Assembly (NCBI RefSeq): GCF_014235845.1
Contig: NZ_JACJUQ010000014.1
Location: 1-64,000 of the forward strand
Source of the DNA: Pontivivens nitratireducens
Lineage (GTDB): Bacteria > Pseudomonadota > Alphaproteobacteria > Rhodobacterales > Rhodobacteraceae
Length of the DNA stretch: 64,000 nucleotides
Direction: 5' to 3'
A program made the position numbers and the translations under genes. Shown here in pieces: positions 7,719-19,217 of this stretch; position 1 is the stretch's first letter, and the number at the start of each line of letters is the position of its first letter. The notes beneath the pieces were generated by a model that searched no databases, had not been told where the DNA came from, and saw nothing but the letters and a program-made list of their open reading frames with translations.

Positions 7719-10700
7719 ATGAGCCATCTTCTCGACAGACTGAACTTCCTGCAACCCAAGGAGCTGGAACAGTTTTCCAACGGCCACGGGCAGGTGACCC
7801 GCGAAAACCGCGATTGGGAGGACACCTATCGCAACCGCTGGCGCCACGACAAGGTCGTGCGCTCCACCCACGGGGTGAACTGCACGGGCTCATGTTCGTG
7901 GAAAATCTACGTCAAATCGGGGATCGTGACATGGGAAACGCAGCAGACCGACTATCCCCGCACGCGCCCCGACCTGCCCAATCATGAACCGCGCGGTTGC
8001 GCGCGCGGCGCCAGCTACAGCTGGTATCTCTACTCCGCCAACCGGGTGAAAAACCCGCTGGTGCGCGGGCGCTTGCTGAAGATCTGGCGCAAGATGCGCG
8101 AAACGTTGAGCCCGATCGAAGCCTGGACCAAACTGCAAGCCGATCCGATCCTGCGCGCCTCATATGTCGAGACGCGCGGCAAGGGCGGCTTCGTGCGCGC
8201 CACATGGGACGAGGCGACCGAGATTACCGCCGCCGCCAATGCCTACACCGCCAGGACCTATGGCCCGGACCGGGTGTTCGGCTTCTCACCGATCCCTGCG
8301 ATGTCGATGGTCAGTTACGCCGCAGGCTCCCGGTATCTCAGCCTGATGGGCGGCGTGTGCATGTCGTTCTACGACTGGTATTGCGACCTGCCGCCGGCCT
8401 CACCCATGACGTGGGGCGAACAGACGGACGTGCCTGAGAGCGCGGACTGGTACAATGCCGGCTATCTGCTGCTGTGGGGCTCCAATGTTCCGCAGACGCG
8501 CACGCCGGATGCGCATTTCTATACCGAGGTGCGCTACAAGGGCACGAAATCCGCCGTCATCTGCCCCGATTATTCCGAAGCCGCCAAATTCGGGGATGTC
8601 TGGCTGAACGCGCGGCAGGGAACCGATGCGGCGCTGGCAATGGCCTTCGGTCACGTGATCCTGCGTGAGTTCCATCTGGACCGGCAGACCGAGTATTTCG
8701 AGGATTACACGCGCAAATATTCCGACTTTCCGATGCTGGTGAAGCTGGACCGGCAAAACGGCAAACTGGTGCCCGGCCGCTTCCTGCGCGCCGATGATCT
8801 GGACGGCAAGCTGGGCGAAAGCAACAATCCCGAATGGAAAACCGTTGCCTATGACGAGATTTCCCAAGGCTTCGTCGCGCCCAACGGCTCCGTCGGCTAT
8901 CGCTGGGGTGAGGACGGCGAATGGAACCTTGAGGAAAAGGCCAAGGAAGCTGAAACCCGGCTGAAGATGAGCTTCATCCTGGATGAGGATCACGACGACG
9001 CGCCCGGCGTCGATTTCCCCTATTTCGGCGGTGAGGCCTTCGGCCAGTTCAAGACGGATGCCGACCATCCCAATGTCCTGACGCGCAATGTGCCGGTAAA
9101 GCGGATCCAGACCCCCGACGGCGAAATAGCCGTGGCCACGGTGTTCGACCTGTTCTGCGCCAATTACGGCCTCGATCGCGGGCTTGGCGGCGATTGGGTG
9201 ACGAACGACTACGCCAACGACATGCCCGGCACCCCGGCCTGGGCCGAAAAGATCACGGGCGTGCCCGCGGACAAGATCATCCACGTCGCGCGCGAATTTG
9301 CCAGCAATGCGGAAAAAACCAATGGCAAGTCGATGATCATCATCGGCGCGGCGATGAACCACTGGTTCCACATGGACATGAACTATCGCGGTGTCATCAA
9401 CATGCTGGTGATGTGCGGTTGCGTCGGCAAATCCGGCGGCGGCTGGGCGCATTACGTCGGTCAGGAAAAGCTGCGTCCGCAAACCGGCTGGCAGCCGCTT
9501 GCCTTCGCGCTGGACTGGGGGCGCCCGCCCCGGCACATGAACTCGACCTCCGCCTGGTATGCGCATACCGACCAGTGGCGTTATGAGACGCTTGAGGCGG
9601 ATGAGATCCTGTCGCCCACCGCCCCCGCCGGCGATTGGGATGCCAGCATGATCGACTATAACATCCGGGCCGAGCGGATGGGCTGGCTGCCCTCCGCGCC
9701 GCAGCTCAAGACCAACCCGCTGGAGGTGGCCAGGGCAGCAAAGGCCGCGGGCAAGGAGATCCCGGCCTATGTGGCGGAAAACCTGAAATCGGGTGATCTG
9801 CAAATGTCGTGCGAGGATCCCGACGATCCCGCAAACTGGCCGCGCAACCTGTTCGTGTGGCGGTCGAACCTGCTGGGATCGTCAGGCAAGGGTCACGAAT
9901 ACTTCCTCAAACACCTGCTGGGCACCGATAACGGCGTGATGGGCAAGGATCTGGGCGAGGAAGGCCGCCAATTGCCCAAGGAGGCCCGGTGGCACAAGGA
10001 CGCGCCGCGCGGCAAGCTCGACCTGCTGGTGACCATCGACTTTCGGATGAGCACCACTTGCGTCTATTCCGACATCGTTCTGCCAACGGCCAGCTGGTAC
10101 GAAAAGGACGACATGAACACGTCCGACATGCACCCGTTCATCCACCCGCTTCAGGCGGCGGTGGACCCGGCTTATGAAAGCAAGTCCGACTGGGAAATCT
10201 TCAAGGCGATCGCCGCGAAGTTTCAGGAAATCGCGCCCGGCTATCTGGGCAAGGAAACCGACATCGTCGCCCTGCCCATCCTGCACGACACCCCGGCGGA
10301 GATCGCGCAGGATCAGGTGAAGGACTGGAAAAAGGGCGAATGCGATCTGATTCCGGGAAAGACGGCACCCGCCTTTGTGGCGGTTGAGCGGGATTATACC
10401 GCGATCCACGACCGGTTCACCGCGCTGGGTCCGCTGCTCGACACGCTGGGCAATGGCGGCAAGGGGATCACCTGGAACACCTGTGAGGAGATCGACAACC
10501 TGTCCGCGCTCAACGGTGTGCAACTGGACGGCTCGGCCGCCGGTCGCCCCCGGATCGACACGGCGATAGATGCCTGCGAGGTTATCCTGATGCTCGCACC
10601 CGAGACGAACGGCAACGTTGCGGTCAAGGCATGGGAGGCCCTGTCAAAGGCCACGGGCCGCGAACACGCCCATCTGGCCGAGGGCGAGCACGGCAACAAG

Positions 10701-11455
10701 ATCCGCTTCCGCGACATCGCCGCCCAACCGCGCAAGATCATCTCCAGCCCCACATGGTCAGGCATCGAGAGCGACAAGGTCAGCTATAACGCGGGCTATA
10801 CCAACGTCCATGAACTGATCCCGTGGCGCACGCTGACCGGGCGCCAGCAACTGTATCAGGATCACCTGTGGATGCGCGCGTTTGGCGAGAGCTTCATGTC
10901 CTACCGCCCGCCGGTCGATCTCAAGACGATCACCAGGGACGTGCAGGATGCGGGCGACACGCTGGTGCTCAATTTCATCACGCCGCACCAGAAATGGGGC
11001 ATCCACTCCACCTATACCGACAACCTGCTGATGCTGACGATGAACAGGGGCGGGCCGGTGGTCTGGATATCGGAGGTGGACGCGCGCTCTGCCGGGATCG
11101 TCGATAACGACTGGATCGAGGTCTACAACATCAACGGCGCACTGACCGCACGGGCGGTGGTGTCGCAGCGGATCAAGGAAGGCTCGACCTTCATGTATCA
11201 CGCGCAGGAAAAGATCGTGAACACGCCCGGTTCCCAGAAGACGGGCCTGCGCGGCGGCATCCACAACTCGGTGACGCGCACGGTTCTCAAACCCACCCAC
11301 ATGATCGGCGGCTACGCCCAGCAATCCTACGGCTTCAACTATTACGGAACCGTGGGGGCGAACCGGGATGAATTCGTGGTCATCCGCAAGATGAAGAAGA
11401 TCGACTGGCTCGACACCGAAAAGAGCCGGGACGTGCCCAAGCAGGAGGCAGCAGA

Positions 11456-11459
<4 letters not shown>
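7719..11459 (+). CDS. narG: Respiratory nitrate reductase alpha subunit NarG
   Basis: A 1246-residue catalytic subunit, essentially the E. coli NarG length, that reduces nitrate to nitrite on the cytoplasmic side of the membrane at a bis-MGD molybdenum cofactor. The FS0 cluster ligands are present as His51, Cys55, Cys59 and Cys94 (THGVNCTGSC; EPRGCARG). Asp223, in CDLPPASPMTWGEQTD, corresponds to the Mo-ligating Asp222 of E. coli. The start was set at the second ATG (7719) because AAAGGA lies eight bases upstream and MSHLLDRLNF aligns with the NarG N-terminus; an ATG at 7713 is too close to the ribosome site. The stop overlaps narH by ATGA. Confidence 0.98.
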
Positions 11460-12979
<1,520 letters not shown>

Positions 12980-12980
12980 A

Positions 12981-13682
12981 ATGGACCGTACATTAAAGGC
13001 CCTGTCCCTGATCCTGAGCTATCCCACGTCCGAGTTGCAGCGCGTCATGCCCGAAATCGGCGGCGTTCTTGCCGCCGACCCGCGCTTGACCGCCGCCGCG
13101 CGCAGGGCACTGCGCCCGCTGGTCGAGGCGCTGACCACGCGCGACATCTATGAGGTGCAGGAAACCTTCGTCATGCTGTTCGACCGATCCCGCACCCTGT
13201 CGCTGAACCTGTTCGAACATGTGCATGGCGAAAGCCGGGATCGCGGCGGGGCGATGGTGTCGCTGGTCGAAACCTACCGCGCGGGCGGGTTCGATCCGGT
13301 CACATCCGAACTGCCCGATCACCTGCCGGTGCTGCTGGAATTCCTCGCCACCCGCCCGACCGCCGAGGCGCGTGAGGTGCTGGCCGACGCGGCCCATATC
13401 TTCGAGGCCCTGAACGCGCGCCTGAACCGCAGGCAAAGCCCCTATGGCGCCGTCTTTGCGAGCCTCCTGCAACTTGCCGGGGTCAAGGCGGACGCGGCGG
13501 CGGTCGCGGAAATGCTGGCCCTGCCCGACGACGATCCCACCGATCTGGAGGCGCTGGACCAGGTCTGGGAGGAAAGCGAAGTGCGCTTCGGCCCCGATCC
13601 GAATGCGGGCTGCCCGCAAGTGCGCGACATGCTGGCCAACATGGACGTTCCGATCAACCCCGCCCCGCACGCGGCCGAATAG
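12981..13682 (+). CDS. narJ: Nitrate reductase assembly chaperone NarJ (delta subunit)
   Basis: A 233-residue cytoplasmic chaperone of the TorD/NarJ family that holds apo-NarGH, assists molybdenum cofactor and Fe-S insertion, and delivers the dimer to NarI. The sequence contains the family pattern LSLNLFEHVHGESRDRGGAM followed by LPDHLPVLLEFLATRP. All-helical, without membrane segments. It starts one base after narH and ends 11 bases before narI, as in the usual narGHJI order. Length is normal for the family. Confidence 0.96.
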   Translation: MDRTLKALSLILSYPTSELQRVMPEIGGVLAADPRLTAAARRALRPLVEALTTRDIYEVQETFVMLFDRSRTLSLNLFEHVHGESRDRGGAMVSLVETYRAGGFDPVTSELPDHLPVLLEFLATRPTAEAREVLADAAHIFEALNARLNRRQSPYGAVFASLLQLAGVKADAAAVAEMLALPDDDPTDLEALDQVWEESEVRFGPDPNAGCPQVRDMLANMDVPINPAPHAAE

Positions 13683-13693
13683 GGAGAACCCTC

Positions 13694-14446
13694 ATGTTCC
13701 TGGATCTCGACTACTTCATCTTTGGCATCATGCCCTATATCGCGCTGACCGTGCTGATTGTCGGCTCGATCGCACGGTACGAGAAAGACCCCTTCACGTG
13801 GAAATCCTCCTCCAGCCAGCTGTTGCGACGCAGGCAATTGTGGTGGGGGTCGGTCCTGTTCCATGTGGGCATCATCACGGTGTTCGGCGGGCACCTGATC
13901 GGGCTGTTCACCCCGGTCTGGATCCTCGACGCGCTCGGCATTCCGCATCCGTGGAAGCAGTGGGCGGCGGTGATCCTGGGCGGCACGGCGGGGATTGCGG
14001 CCCTTGTGGGCGCGTCCCTGCTGATCCACCGCCGGGTGACGGACCCGCGCATCTGGCGGCACACCAGTTTCGCCGATATCGGCATTCTGGTGTTGATCTG
14101 GCTGCAATTGTTCATCGGGCTGGGCACGATCGTGCTGACCTTGCAGCATATGGACGGGGTCGAAATGGTCCGCTTCATGACCTGGTCGCAAAGCGTGATC
14201 CTGCTGAACCTGAACGCCTGGGCGACGGTTGTGGATGTCCACTGGCTCTACAAGGCGCACATCTTTCTGGGCCTGCTGATCGCCATGCTGTTCCCGTTCA
14301 CACGGCTTGTTCACATGATCTCCGGCTTTGCGGCGCCGTTCCGGTTCCTTCTGCGCCCCGGCTATCAGATCGTGCGCTCGCGACGGCAGCAGCCCCTGCC
14401 CGGTCGCGCGGATCCCAAGGCAATTCCGGCGGAGCACAGATCATGA
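13694..14446 (+). CDS. narI: Respiratory nitrate reductase gamma subunit NarI (cytochrome b)
   Basis: A 250-residue membrane subunit with five hydrophobic helices that oxidises quinol and carries two b hemes. Four histidines match the known axial ligands: His57 and His67 (LFHVGI, GGHLIG) and His189 and His207 (KAHIFL, LVHMIS), equivalent to E. coli 56/66/187/205. AGGGAG lies upstream of the ATG. It overlaps the next gene by ATGA, which places the prolyl isomerase in the same operon. Confidence 0.97.
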   Translation: MFLDLDYFIFGIMPYIALTVLIVGSIARYEKDPFTWKSSSSQLLRRRQLWWGSVLFHVGIITVFGGHLIGLFTPVWILDALGIPHPWKQWAAVILGGTAGIAALVGASLLIHRRVTDPRIWRHTSFADIGILVLIWLQLFIGLGTIVLTLQHMDGVEMVRFMTWSQSVILLNLNAWATVVDVHWLYKAHIFLGLLIAMLFPFTRLVHMISGFAAPFRFLLRPGYQIVRSRRQQPLPGRADPKAIPAEHRS

Positions 14447-15237
14447 ATGCGCCCCTTTTTCCCGACCTGATCGTGAATGGTCAGACCGTCCCCCATGCCC
14501 GCATCGCGGCGGAGACGCAGAACCAGCAGGCACCGAAAGGCAAACCTGGAATCGCATGGCGCAAGGCGGCCAATGCCGTTGCGATCCGAACCCTGCTCTT
14601 GCAGGAGGCCGTGGCCCGGAATATCGCGCCAGACCCTCAGCAGGTCGGCCCCGGTCGCTTTGAGACGGATGAGGAGGCCCGGATTCGCGGCCTTCTCGAA
14701 CAGTCGGTCCGCGTGACGCCCCCCACGGTCGAGGAGGTCGCGGCAGAGTGGCGCAAGGATCCCTCCCGGTTCAGGGCGCCGCCCCTGTGGGAGGCATCCC
14801 ATATCCTGATCGCCTGCGACCCCCGCGAGCCCGACGCGCGGGAGAATGCACTGGCCCGCATCACAGCCATCGCCACCATGCTGGCCCGCGACCCCAAGGG
14901 GTTTGCCGCACTGGCCGCCGGGCACAGCGAATGCGGCTCCAAGGATTCGGGCGGCGCGCTCGGGCAGCTCGGACCGGGCGACACCGTACCGGAATTCGAG
15001 GCAGCGCTGCGCACCCTGTCCGAGGGCGAGACCTCACCGCCCGTTCTGACCCGGCACGGCTATCACCTCATCCGGCTGGACGCGCTGGCACCGGGTCAGG
15101 TTCTACCCTTCGAGGCCGTGCAGCAAAAAATCGCGGAGGCGATGGAAAAGGCCGCCTGGGCGCGGCAGGCCCGCAGCCTTGTCGATCAACTGGTCAGTGC
15201 CGCGAAAATCGAGGGGGCCGACCTCAGCATGGTCTGA
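14443..15237 (+). CDS. Parvulin-type peptidyl-prolyl cis-trans isomerase in the nar operon (NifM-like)
   Basis: A 264-residue protein with a C-terminal rotamase domain (about 125-230): ASHILIAC, then GHSECGSKDSGGALGQLG, then LTRHGYHLIRLD, all typical parvulin patterns. The N-terminal half is a helical SurA/NifM-like segment. No signal peptide is visible, so it probably acts in the cytoplasm. A similar PPIase gene follows narGHJI in several denitrifiers (sometimes called narV or nifM-like) and is thought to help NarGHI fold or assemble. Start at the ATGA overlap with narI. The frame is open far upstream, but that part is antisense-free shadow of narJ/narI. Confidence 0.88.
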   Translation: MNAPLFPDLIVNGQTVPHARIAAETQNQQAPKGKPGIAWRKAANAVAIRTLLLQEAVARNIAPDPQQVGPGRFETDEEARIRGLLEQSVRVTPPTVEEVAAEWRKDPSRFRAPPLWEASHILIACDPREPDARENALARITAIATMLARDPKGFAALAAGHSECGSKDSGGALGQLGPGDTVPEFEAALRTLSEGETSPPVLTRHGYHLIRLDALAPGQVLPFEAVQQKIAEAMEKAAWARQARSLVDQLVSAAKIEGADLSMV

Positions 15238-15273
15238 CACCGCCCCTGGCCCGACCGGGCCGCAACCGCGCCT

Positions 15274-15287
15274 GTGATTTGGATCAA
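15274..15287 (+). promoter_or_regulatory. Fnr-type box upstream of hemN
   Basis: GTGATTTGGATCAA differs from TTGAT-N4-ATCAA at one base. It lies 95 bases before the chosen hemN start. Fnr control of oxygen-independent coproporphyrinogen oxidase genes is well established in Rhodobacter and Paracoccus relatives, so the site is plausible. Confidence 0.6.
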
Positions 15288-15381
15288 GGACAGGGCGCAG
15301 ATTTCGCCGGATCATGCGCGCAACACAACTCTGCGCGGTCAGGACGCTTGCGGACATGCCGCGCGACAGATTGGAACAGCC

Positions 15382-16731
15382 ATGACCGACGCCCTGAAAT
15401 CCTATATGAGCCGCAATGTGCCGCGCTACACGAGCTATCCCACAGCCCCGCATTTCTCCGATGCGGTTGGGCCGCAGGACTATGCGCGCTGGCTTTCGGC
15501 GCTCGATCCGAAAGCGCCCGTTTCGCTCTATCTGCACGTGCCGTTCTGTCGTGAGCTTTGCTGGTATTGCGGCTGCAACATGAAGCTGGCCAAACGCGAC
15601 GCGCCCGTGGCCGCTTATGCCCAAACGCTGATCCGCGAAATTGATCTGTTGTCACGCCACCTGCCCGGCCGCATGGAAATCTCGCATCTGCACTGGGGCG
15701 GCGGCACGCCGACCGCGCTGGTGCCGGATGATCTGGAACGCGCGATGGATGCGGTGCGGGGCACCTTTCGCGTCACCTCGGATGCGGAACTGGCAATCGA
15801 GAGCGACCCGCGCACGCTGACGCCTGCGATGATCGAACGGATCGGCAAGCTGGGCTTTACCCGCGCCAGCTTTGGCGTGCAGGAATTCGATCCGAAGGTG
15901 CAAAAGGCCATCAACCGGGTCCAGCCGCCCGAGATGGTGCGCGCCTCGGTTGAAGGTCTGCGCGCCGCTGGCGTGACAGGCATCAACTTCGATCTGATCT
16001 ATGGGCTGCCGCACCAGACGGTGGAAACACTTCTCGACACGATCCGCCTTTGCGTGCAGATGCGCCCTGACCGCATCGCGCTGTTCGGCTATGCGCATGT
16101 GCCGTGGATGGCCCGGAAACAACGGCTGATCGACGAGACCGCCCTGCCCGGCGTGGATGCCCGCCTGATGCAATCGCAGGCAGCCGCCGCCGCCCTGATT
16201 CAGGCGGGCTATGTGGCAATCGGGCTGGACCATTTCGCACTGCCCTCGGATTCGATGGCCAAATCGGCCCGCGACGGCACGCTGCGCCGGAACTTTCAGG
16301 GATATACGACCGATCAGGCGGAAACGATGCTTGGCGTCGGTGCGACCTCCATCGGGCGCTCCCCTTCGGGATATGTGCAGAACCTGTCGGAAACCGGCGC
16401 ATGGGCCCGCGCGGTCGAGGGCGGCGAACTGCCCGTCGGCAAGGGCCTGGCTCTTACCCAAGACGACAAGCTGCGCGGCCACGTCATCGAGAGGTTGATG
16501 TGCTGCGGTGAGGTCGATCTGGATGCGGCGGCCCAGCACGGCCGGGCGGCGGCGGAATGGTACAGCGAACTCGAACCGGAATTGCGCGCCCTGGAACGCG
16601 ACGGCCTGATAACGCGGCGCGGCGGCCATCTGTCGCTGACAGACAAAGGCACGCCGCTGGTGCGCGTGGTCGCCTCAGTCTTCGACGCCTACCTGCCCGC
16701 CACGACCGCACGCCACGCCATCGCCGTCTGA
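15382..16731 (+). CDS. hemN: Oxygen-independent coproporphyrinogen III dehydrogenase HemN
   Basis: A 449-residue radical SAM enzyme that decarboxylates coproporphyrinogen III to protoporphyrinogen IX without oxygen. The SAM cluster motif is Cys56-x3-Cys60-x2-Cys63 in VPFCRELCWYCGCN, with the extra Cys65 typical of true HemN. Other family signatures are HWGGGTPT and FGVQEFDPKVQKAINRVQP. The start at 15382 is chosen because the protein begins there like HemN (YMSRNVPRYTSYPTAPHF); longer reading frames to 15274 would run through the Fnr box. It supplies heme for anaerobic respiration beside the nar operon. Confidence 0.95.
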   Translation: MTDALKSYMSRNVPRYTSYPTAPHFSDAVGPQDYARWLSALDPKAPVSLYLHVPFCRELCWYCGCNMKLAKRDAPVAAYAQTLIREIDLLSRHLPGRMEISHLHWGGGTPTALVPDDLERAMDAVRGTFRVTSDAELAIESDPRTLTPAMIERIGKLGFTRASFGVQEFDPKVQKAINRVQPPEMVRASVEGLRAAGVTGINFDLIYGLPHQTVETLLDTIRLCVQMRPDRIALFGYAHVPWMARKQRLIDETALPGVDARLMQSQAAAAALIQAGYVAIGLDHFALPSDSMAKSARDGTLRRNFQGYTTDQAETMLGVGATSIGRSPSGYVQNLSETGAWARAVEGGELPVGKGLALTQDDKLRGHVIERLMCCGEVDLDAAAQHGRAAAEWYSELEPELRALERDGLITRRGGHLSLTDKGTPLVRVVASVFDAYLPATTARHAIAV

Positions 16732-16776
16732 CAGGGGGGCTTTCCCGCAGGCAGGCCAGATACCGCAGCGGCGGAG

Positions 16777-16880
16777 ATGTTTGTATCCGGCAGGCAGTTT
16801 GCGGCCTGGATACACGAGCAGGCGATGAGGCCTTGCGCAAGAAACTTGTCGCCGGCGCGACTTCGTTCTGCGACAGGTGA
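16777..16880 (+). pseudogene. Remnant of an IS110-family transposase C-terminus
   Basis: Two short pieces in different frames match the end of IS110-type transposases: MFVSGRQFAAWI (16777-16812), which corresponds to the conserved RQFAAWLGL block, and GDEALRKKLVAGATSFCDR plus stop (16821-16880), which corresponds to the GDRYLRKLLV-GA block. About 25-30 residues that normally lie between them are missing and the frame changes. No intact ends are seen. This is inference from motif memory; the rest of the 16732-17126 interval holds no other recognisable gene. Confidence 0.5.
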
Positions 16881-17126
16881 GGTCTACAATACCACTGCTG
16901 CGCAGCCGACCGTGGCTTGCGCGGCGTGACGAGATCGGCCAATGGCCCGATGGAACCGCTTTGTCAGGGTCGTGGACCTGGAGCAGGAGCGCCGGCCGTT
17001 CCGCCCAACACGGTCCGCGCGGCAGCCTGGCGGTCACGGCCCGCCTCGCGATCTGAACTCCCGATGCCCGCCCTAAGAAGAAACGTCTTTTCGTGTGCCG
17101 CGCACGCGGCAAGAGTTGCCGTGAAC

Positions 17127-18338
17127 ATGAATGATCGGATTGTCGTGGCTGGGACAGAAACGAGGACAGGGAAACGTGCGGGCAGGCCGCCCCTCTGGCT
17201 GCTGGTGGCGCTGGCCTCGACCGGCACGCTGGCCATGCACATGTTCGTTCCAGCCTTGCCTTTCACCGCACAGACACTGGGTATCTCAACGCAAGAATCG
17301 CAACTGGTCCTGACGGTCTATATCCTGGGCCTGGCGGTTGGGCAGCCGATCTACGGTCCGGTCACGGATGCCTTCGGACGCAGGCCGGTCGTGATCGCGG
17401 CCATGATGCTTTACGCGCTCGGCACGCTGGTTTGCATTCTGGCCGCCAGCCTGCCGGCGCTCCTTTCGGGGCGCCTGCTGCAGGCACTTGGCGGCGCGGG
17501 CGGCATCACGCTGGCGCGGGCCATCGTGCGCGATGTATCAGGCCCGGGTGGGTCGCAGAAAGACATTTCCCTGCTGAACCTGATCATGCTGACTGCCCCC
17601 GCTATCAGTCCTGTCATCGGCGGGTGGATCGTCGTCCAGGGCAGTTGGCGGGGGATCTTCGTGTTCCTGCTTGTTCTTGCGGCCACCGTACTGATGCTGA
17701 GCCTGCGCCTGCTGCCTGAAACGGCTCGCCATCGCAAACGGTTGACCTTTCAGGTGCTGCTGGCGGATTTCAGGGCCCTGGCGATGAAACGCCAGTTCAT
17801 CTGCATCGCCGTGGGGGGCGCTCTCGGGTCGACCGCCACCTATGGGTATTTCGCGGCGGCGCCTTACATCCTGATTCAGCAAATGGAGGTTCAGCCCGAA
17901 AATGTGGGCTACTTCGTAGGAGGAATCCTGGTGGGTGCAATCAGCGGCACCTTTATCTCCCGGCTGCGCGTAGGACACATGTCGCAGAGCGCCTTTCTGC
18001 AGTTCGGCGGCCTCCTGGCTGTCGCGGCCAGCGGTGCTTTTTTGGCGGCGGTGCTCACCGAAGTCCTGACCCCGGCCCTTCTATTCGCGCTGACCTTTGT
18101 CCTGATGTTTGCCGCCGGTTGCATTAGCGCGACCGCACTGGCGGCATCACTCGACTCGGTGCCGCAACTGGCCGGGTCCGCAGCGGGGCTGTTCGGCGCG
18201 GCGCAAATGTCCTTTGGTGCGCTGAGCACGGTCCTCGTCGGCTTTGGCACCCGACCGGATCTGAGCTGCGCCCTGACGCTGTTTTCAGCGGCCCTTCTGA
18301 GCCTGGCACTGCTGTACCTTGGAAAATCGGGGGCCTGA
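17127..18338 (+). CDS. MFS drug-resistance-type transporter, Bcr/CflA family
   Basis: A 403-residue inner-membrane exporter with 12 predicted helices. The Bcr/CflA signature is clear in the first half: GQPIYGPVTDAFGRRPVV (the MFS motif A between helices 2 and 3) and SGRLLQALGGAGGITLARAI (motif C-like). Such proteins expel small hydrophobic compounds or sulfonamide-type drugs by proton antiport. The start at 17127 gives the normal N-terminus; GTG at 17121 is an alternative, and a longer frame back to 16917 has no hydrophobic or family sequence. A good terminator follows. It may export a product or toxic intermediate of the neighbouring catabolic genes, but that is only suggested by position. 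Confidence 0.85.
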   Translation: MNDRIVVAGTETRTGKRAGRPPLWLLVALASTGTLAMHMFVPALPFTAQTLGISTQESQLVLTVYILGLAVGQPIYGPVTDAFGRRPVVIAAMMLYALGTLVCILAASLPALLSGRLLQALGGAGGITLARAIVRDVSGPGGSQKDISLLNLIMLTAPAISPVIGGWIVVQGSWRGIFVFLLVLAATVLMLSLRLLPETARHRKRLTFQVLLADFRALAMKRQFICIAVGGALGSTATYGYFAAAPYILIQQMEVQPENVGYFVGGILVGAISGTFISRLRVGHMSQSAFLQFGGLLAVAASGAFLAAVLTEVLTPALLFALTFVLMFAAGCISATALAASLDSVPQLAGSAAGLFGAAQMSFGALSTVLVGFGTRPDLSCALTLFSAALLSLALLYLGKSGA

Positions 18339-18344
18339 CAGGTG

Positions 18345-18376
18345 GGGGCCGGTCCGGTCCGTCCGGCCCCTTTCTT
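18345..18376 (+). terminator. Rho-independent terminator after the MFS gene
   Basis: GGGGCCGG (18345-18352) pairs with CCGGCCCC (18363-18370) around a 10-base loop and is followed by TTTCTT. It begins seven bases after the MFS stop codon and also separates it from the convergent SDR. Confidence 0.75.
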
Positions 18377-18382
18377 GTGTCG

Positions 18383-19180
18383 TCAGTGCGTGCCCGGATA
18401 AGCCCCCCCGTCGCAAAGGATGTTCTGGCCGTTGATGTATGCCGCCTGGCGGCTGCACAGAAAGGCAAAGGCGGCGCCGAATTCCTCTGGCGTCCCCAGC
18501 CGGCCCGTCGGGATGGACTGGCGTCTGGCTTCAAGCACTGAGTCGGCAGCCATCCCCTTGCTCAGCGCCTCGTCCTCGATGGTTCCGATCAGCCGGTCGG
18601 TCGCGAAGGCCCCAGGTAAGAGGTTATTGATCGTAACTCCCTGCCGGGCCAGCGGCCCGCGGGCGATTCCCGCCACGAACCCCGTCAGCCCCGACCGCGC
18701 GCCGTTCGACAGACCGAGGTTGGCAATTGGCGCTTTCACCGAGACCGAGGTGACATTGACGATGCGGCCAAAGCCGCGCTCGGCCATTCCGTCAACCAGC
18801 GCCCTTATCAGGGCGATCGGCGTCAGCATGTTTGCGTTCAGCGCCGCCTGCCAATCGCTATCGTCCCAATCGTGGAAATCACCTGGCGGTGGACCGCCCG
18901 CGTTGTTCAACAGTATATCGAAGGCGTCGCCCGGACCGTTTGGGGCGGACATGGCCGCGGCCCGCCCTTCGGGTGTGGTGATATCTGCGGCCACCGCGAT
19001 CACCTCGTTCGCACCGGGCAGCGCGCGCAGACTGTCGGCAGCCTCCCGCAAGAGCCGCTCCGTCCGGGCGACGATTACGAGGTTGACTCCCTCCTCCGCC
19101 AACGCCCTGGCACAGCCCAGGCCCAGCCCCTTGCTCGCACCGCAGACCAGCGCCCATTTTCCCGCGATCCCGAAATCCAT
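18383..19180 (-). CDS. SDR-family protein with an altered catalytic site
   Basis: A 265-residue short-chain dehydrogenase/reductase fold protein. The nucleotide-binding motif GASKGLG (14-20) and the NNAGG motif are intact, and the C-terminus has the usual ING-x-CDGG. The active-site YxxxK is absent: after NVTSVSV the sequence reads LGLSNGARSGL, so Tyr is Ser and Lys is Arg. A subgroup of SDRs often annotated as FabG-like shares this SNxxR form, so the protein may use a different mechanism or only bind its ligand. AGGAGGG lies seven bases before the chosen ATG. It lies downstream of, and in the same direction as, the LysR gene (37-base gap). Confidence 0.85.
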   Translation of the reverse strand: MDFGIAGKWALVCGASKGLGLGCARALAEEGVNLVIVARTERLLREAADSLRALPGANEVIAVAADITTPEGRAAAMSAPNGPGDAFDILLNNAGGPPPGDFHDWDDSDWQAALNANMLTPIALIRALVDGMAERGFGRIVNVTSVSVKAPIANLGLSNGARSGLTGFVAGIARGPLARQGVTINNLLPGAFATDRLIGTIEDEALSKGMAADSVLEARRQSIPTGRLGTPEEFGAAFAFLCSRQAAYINGQNILCDGGAYPGTH

Positions 19181-19217
19181 CGGTGTCCCTCCTGTTCTCA
19201 AGTTTCATTTGCGGTTA

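Noticed and set aside
15250-15263. GGCCCGACCGGGCC hairpin after the prolyl isomerase
   Set aside because: No T run on either side; it lies just before the hemN Fnr box and I cannot support a terminator call.
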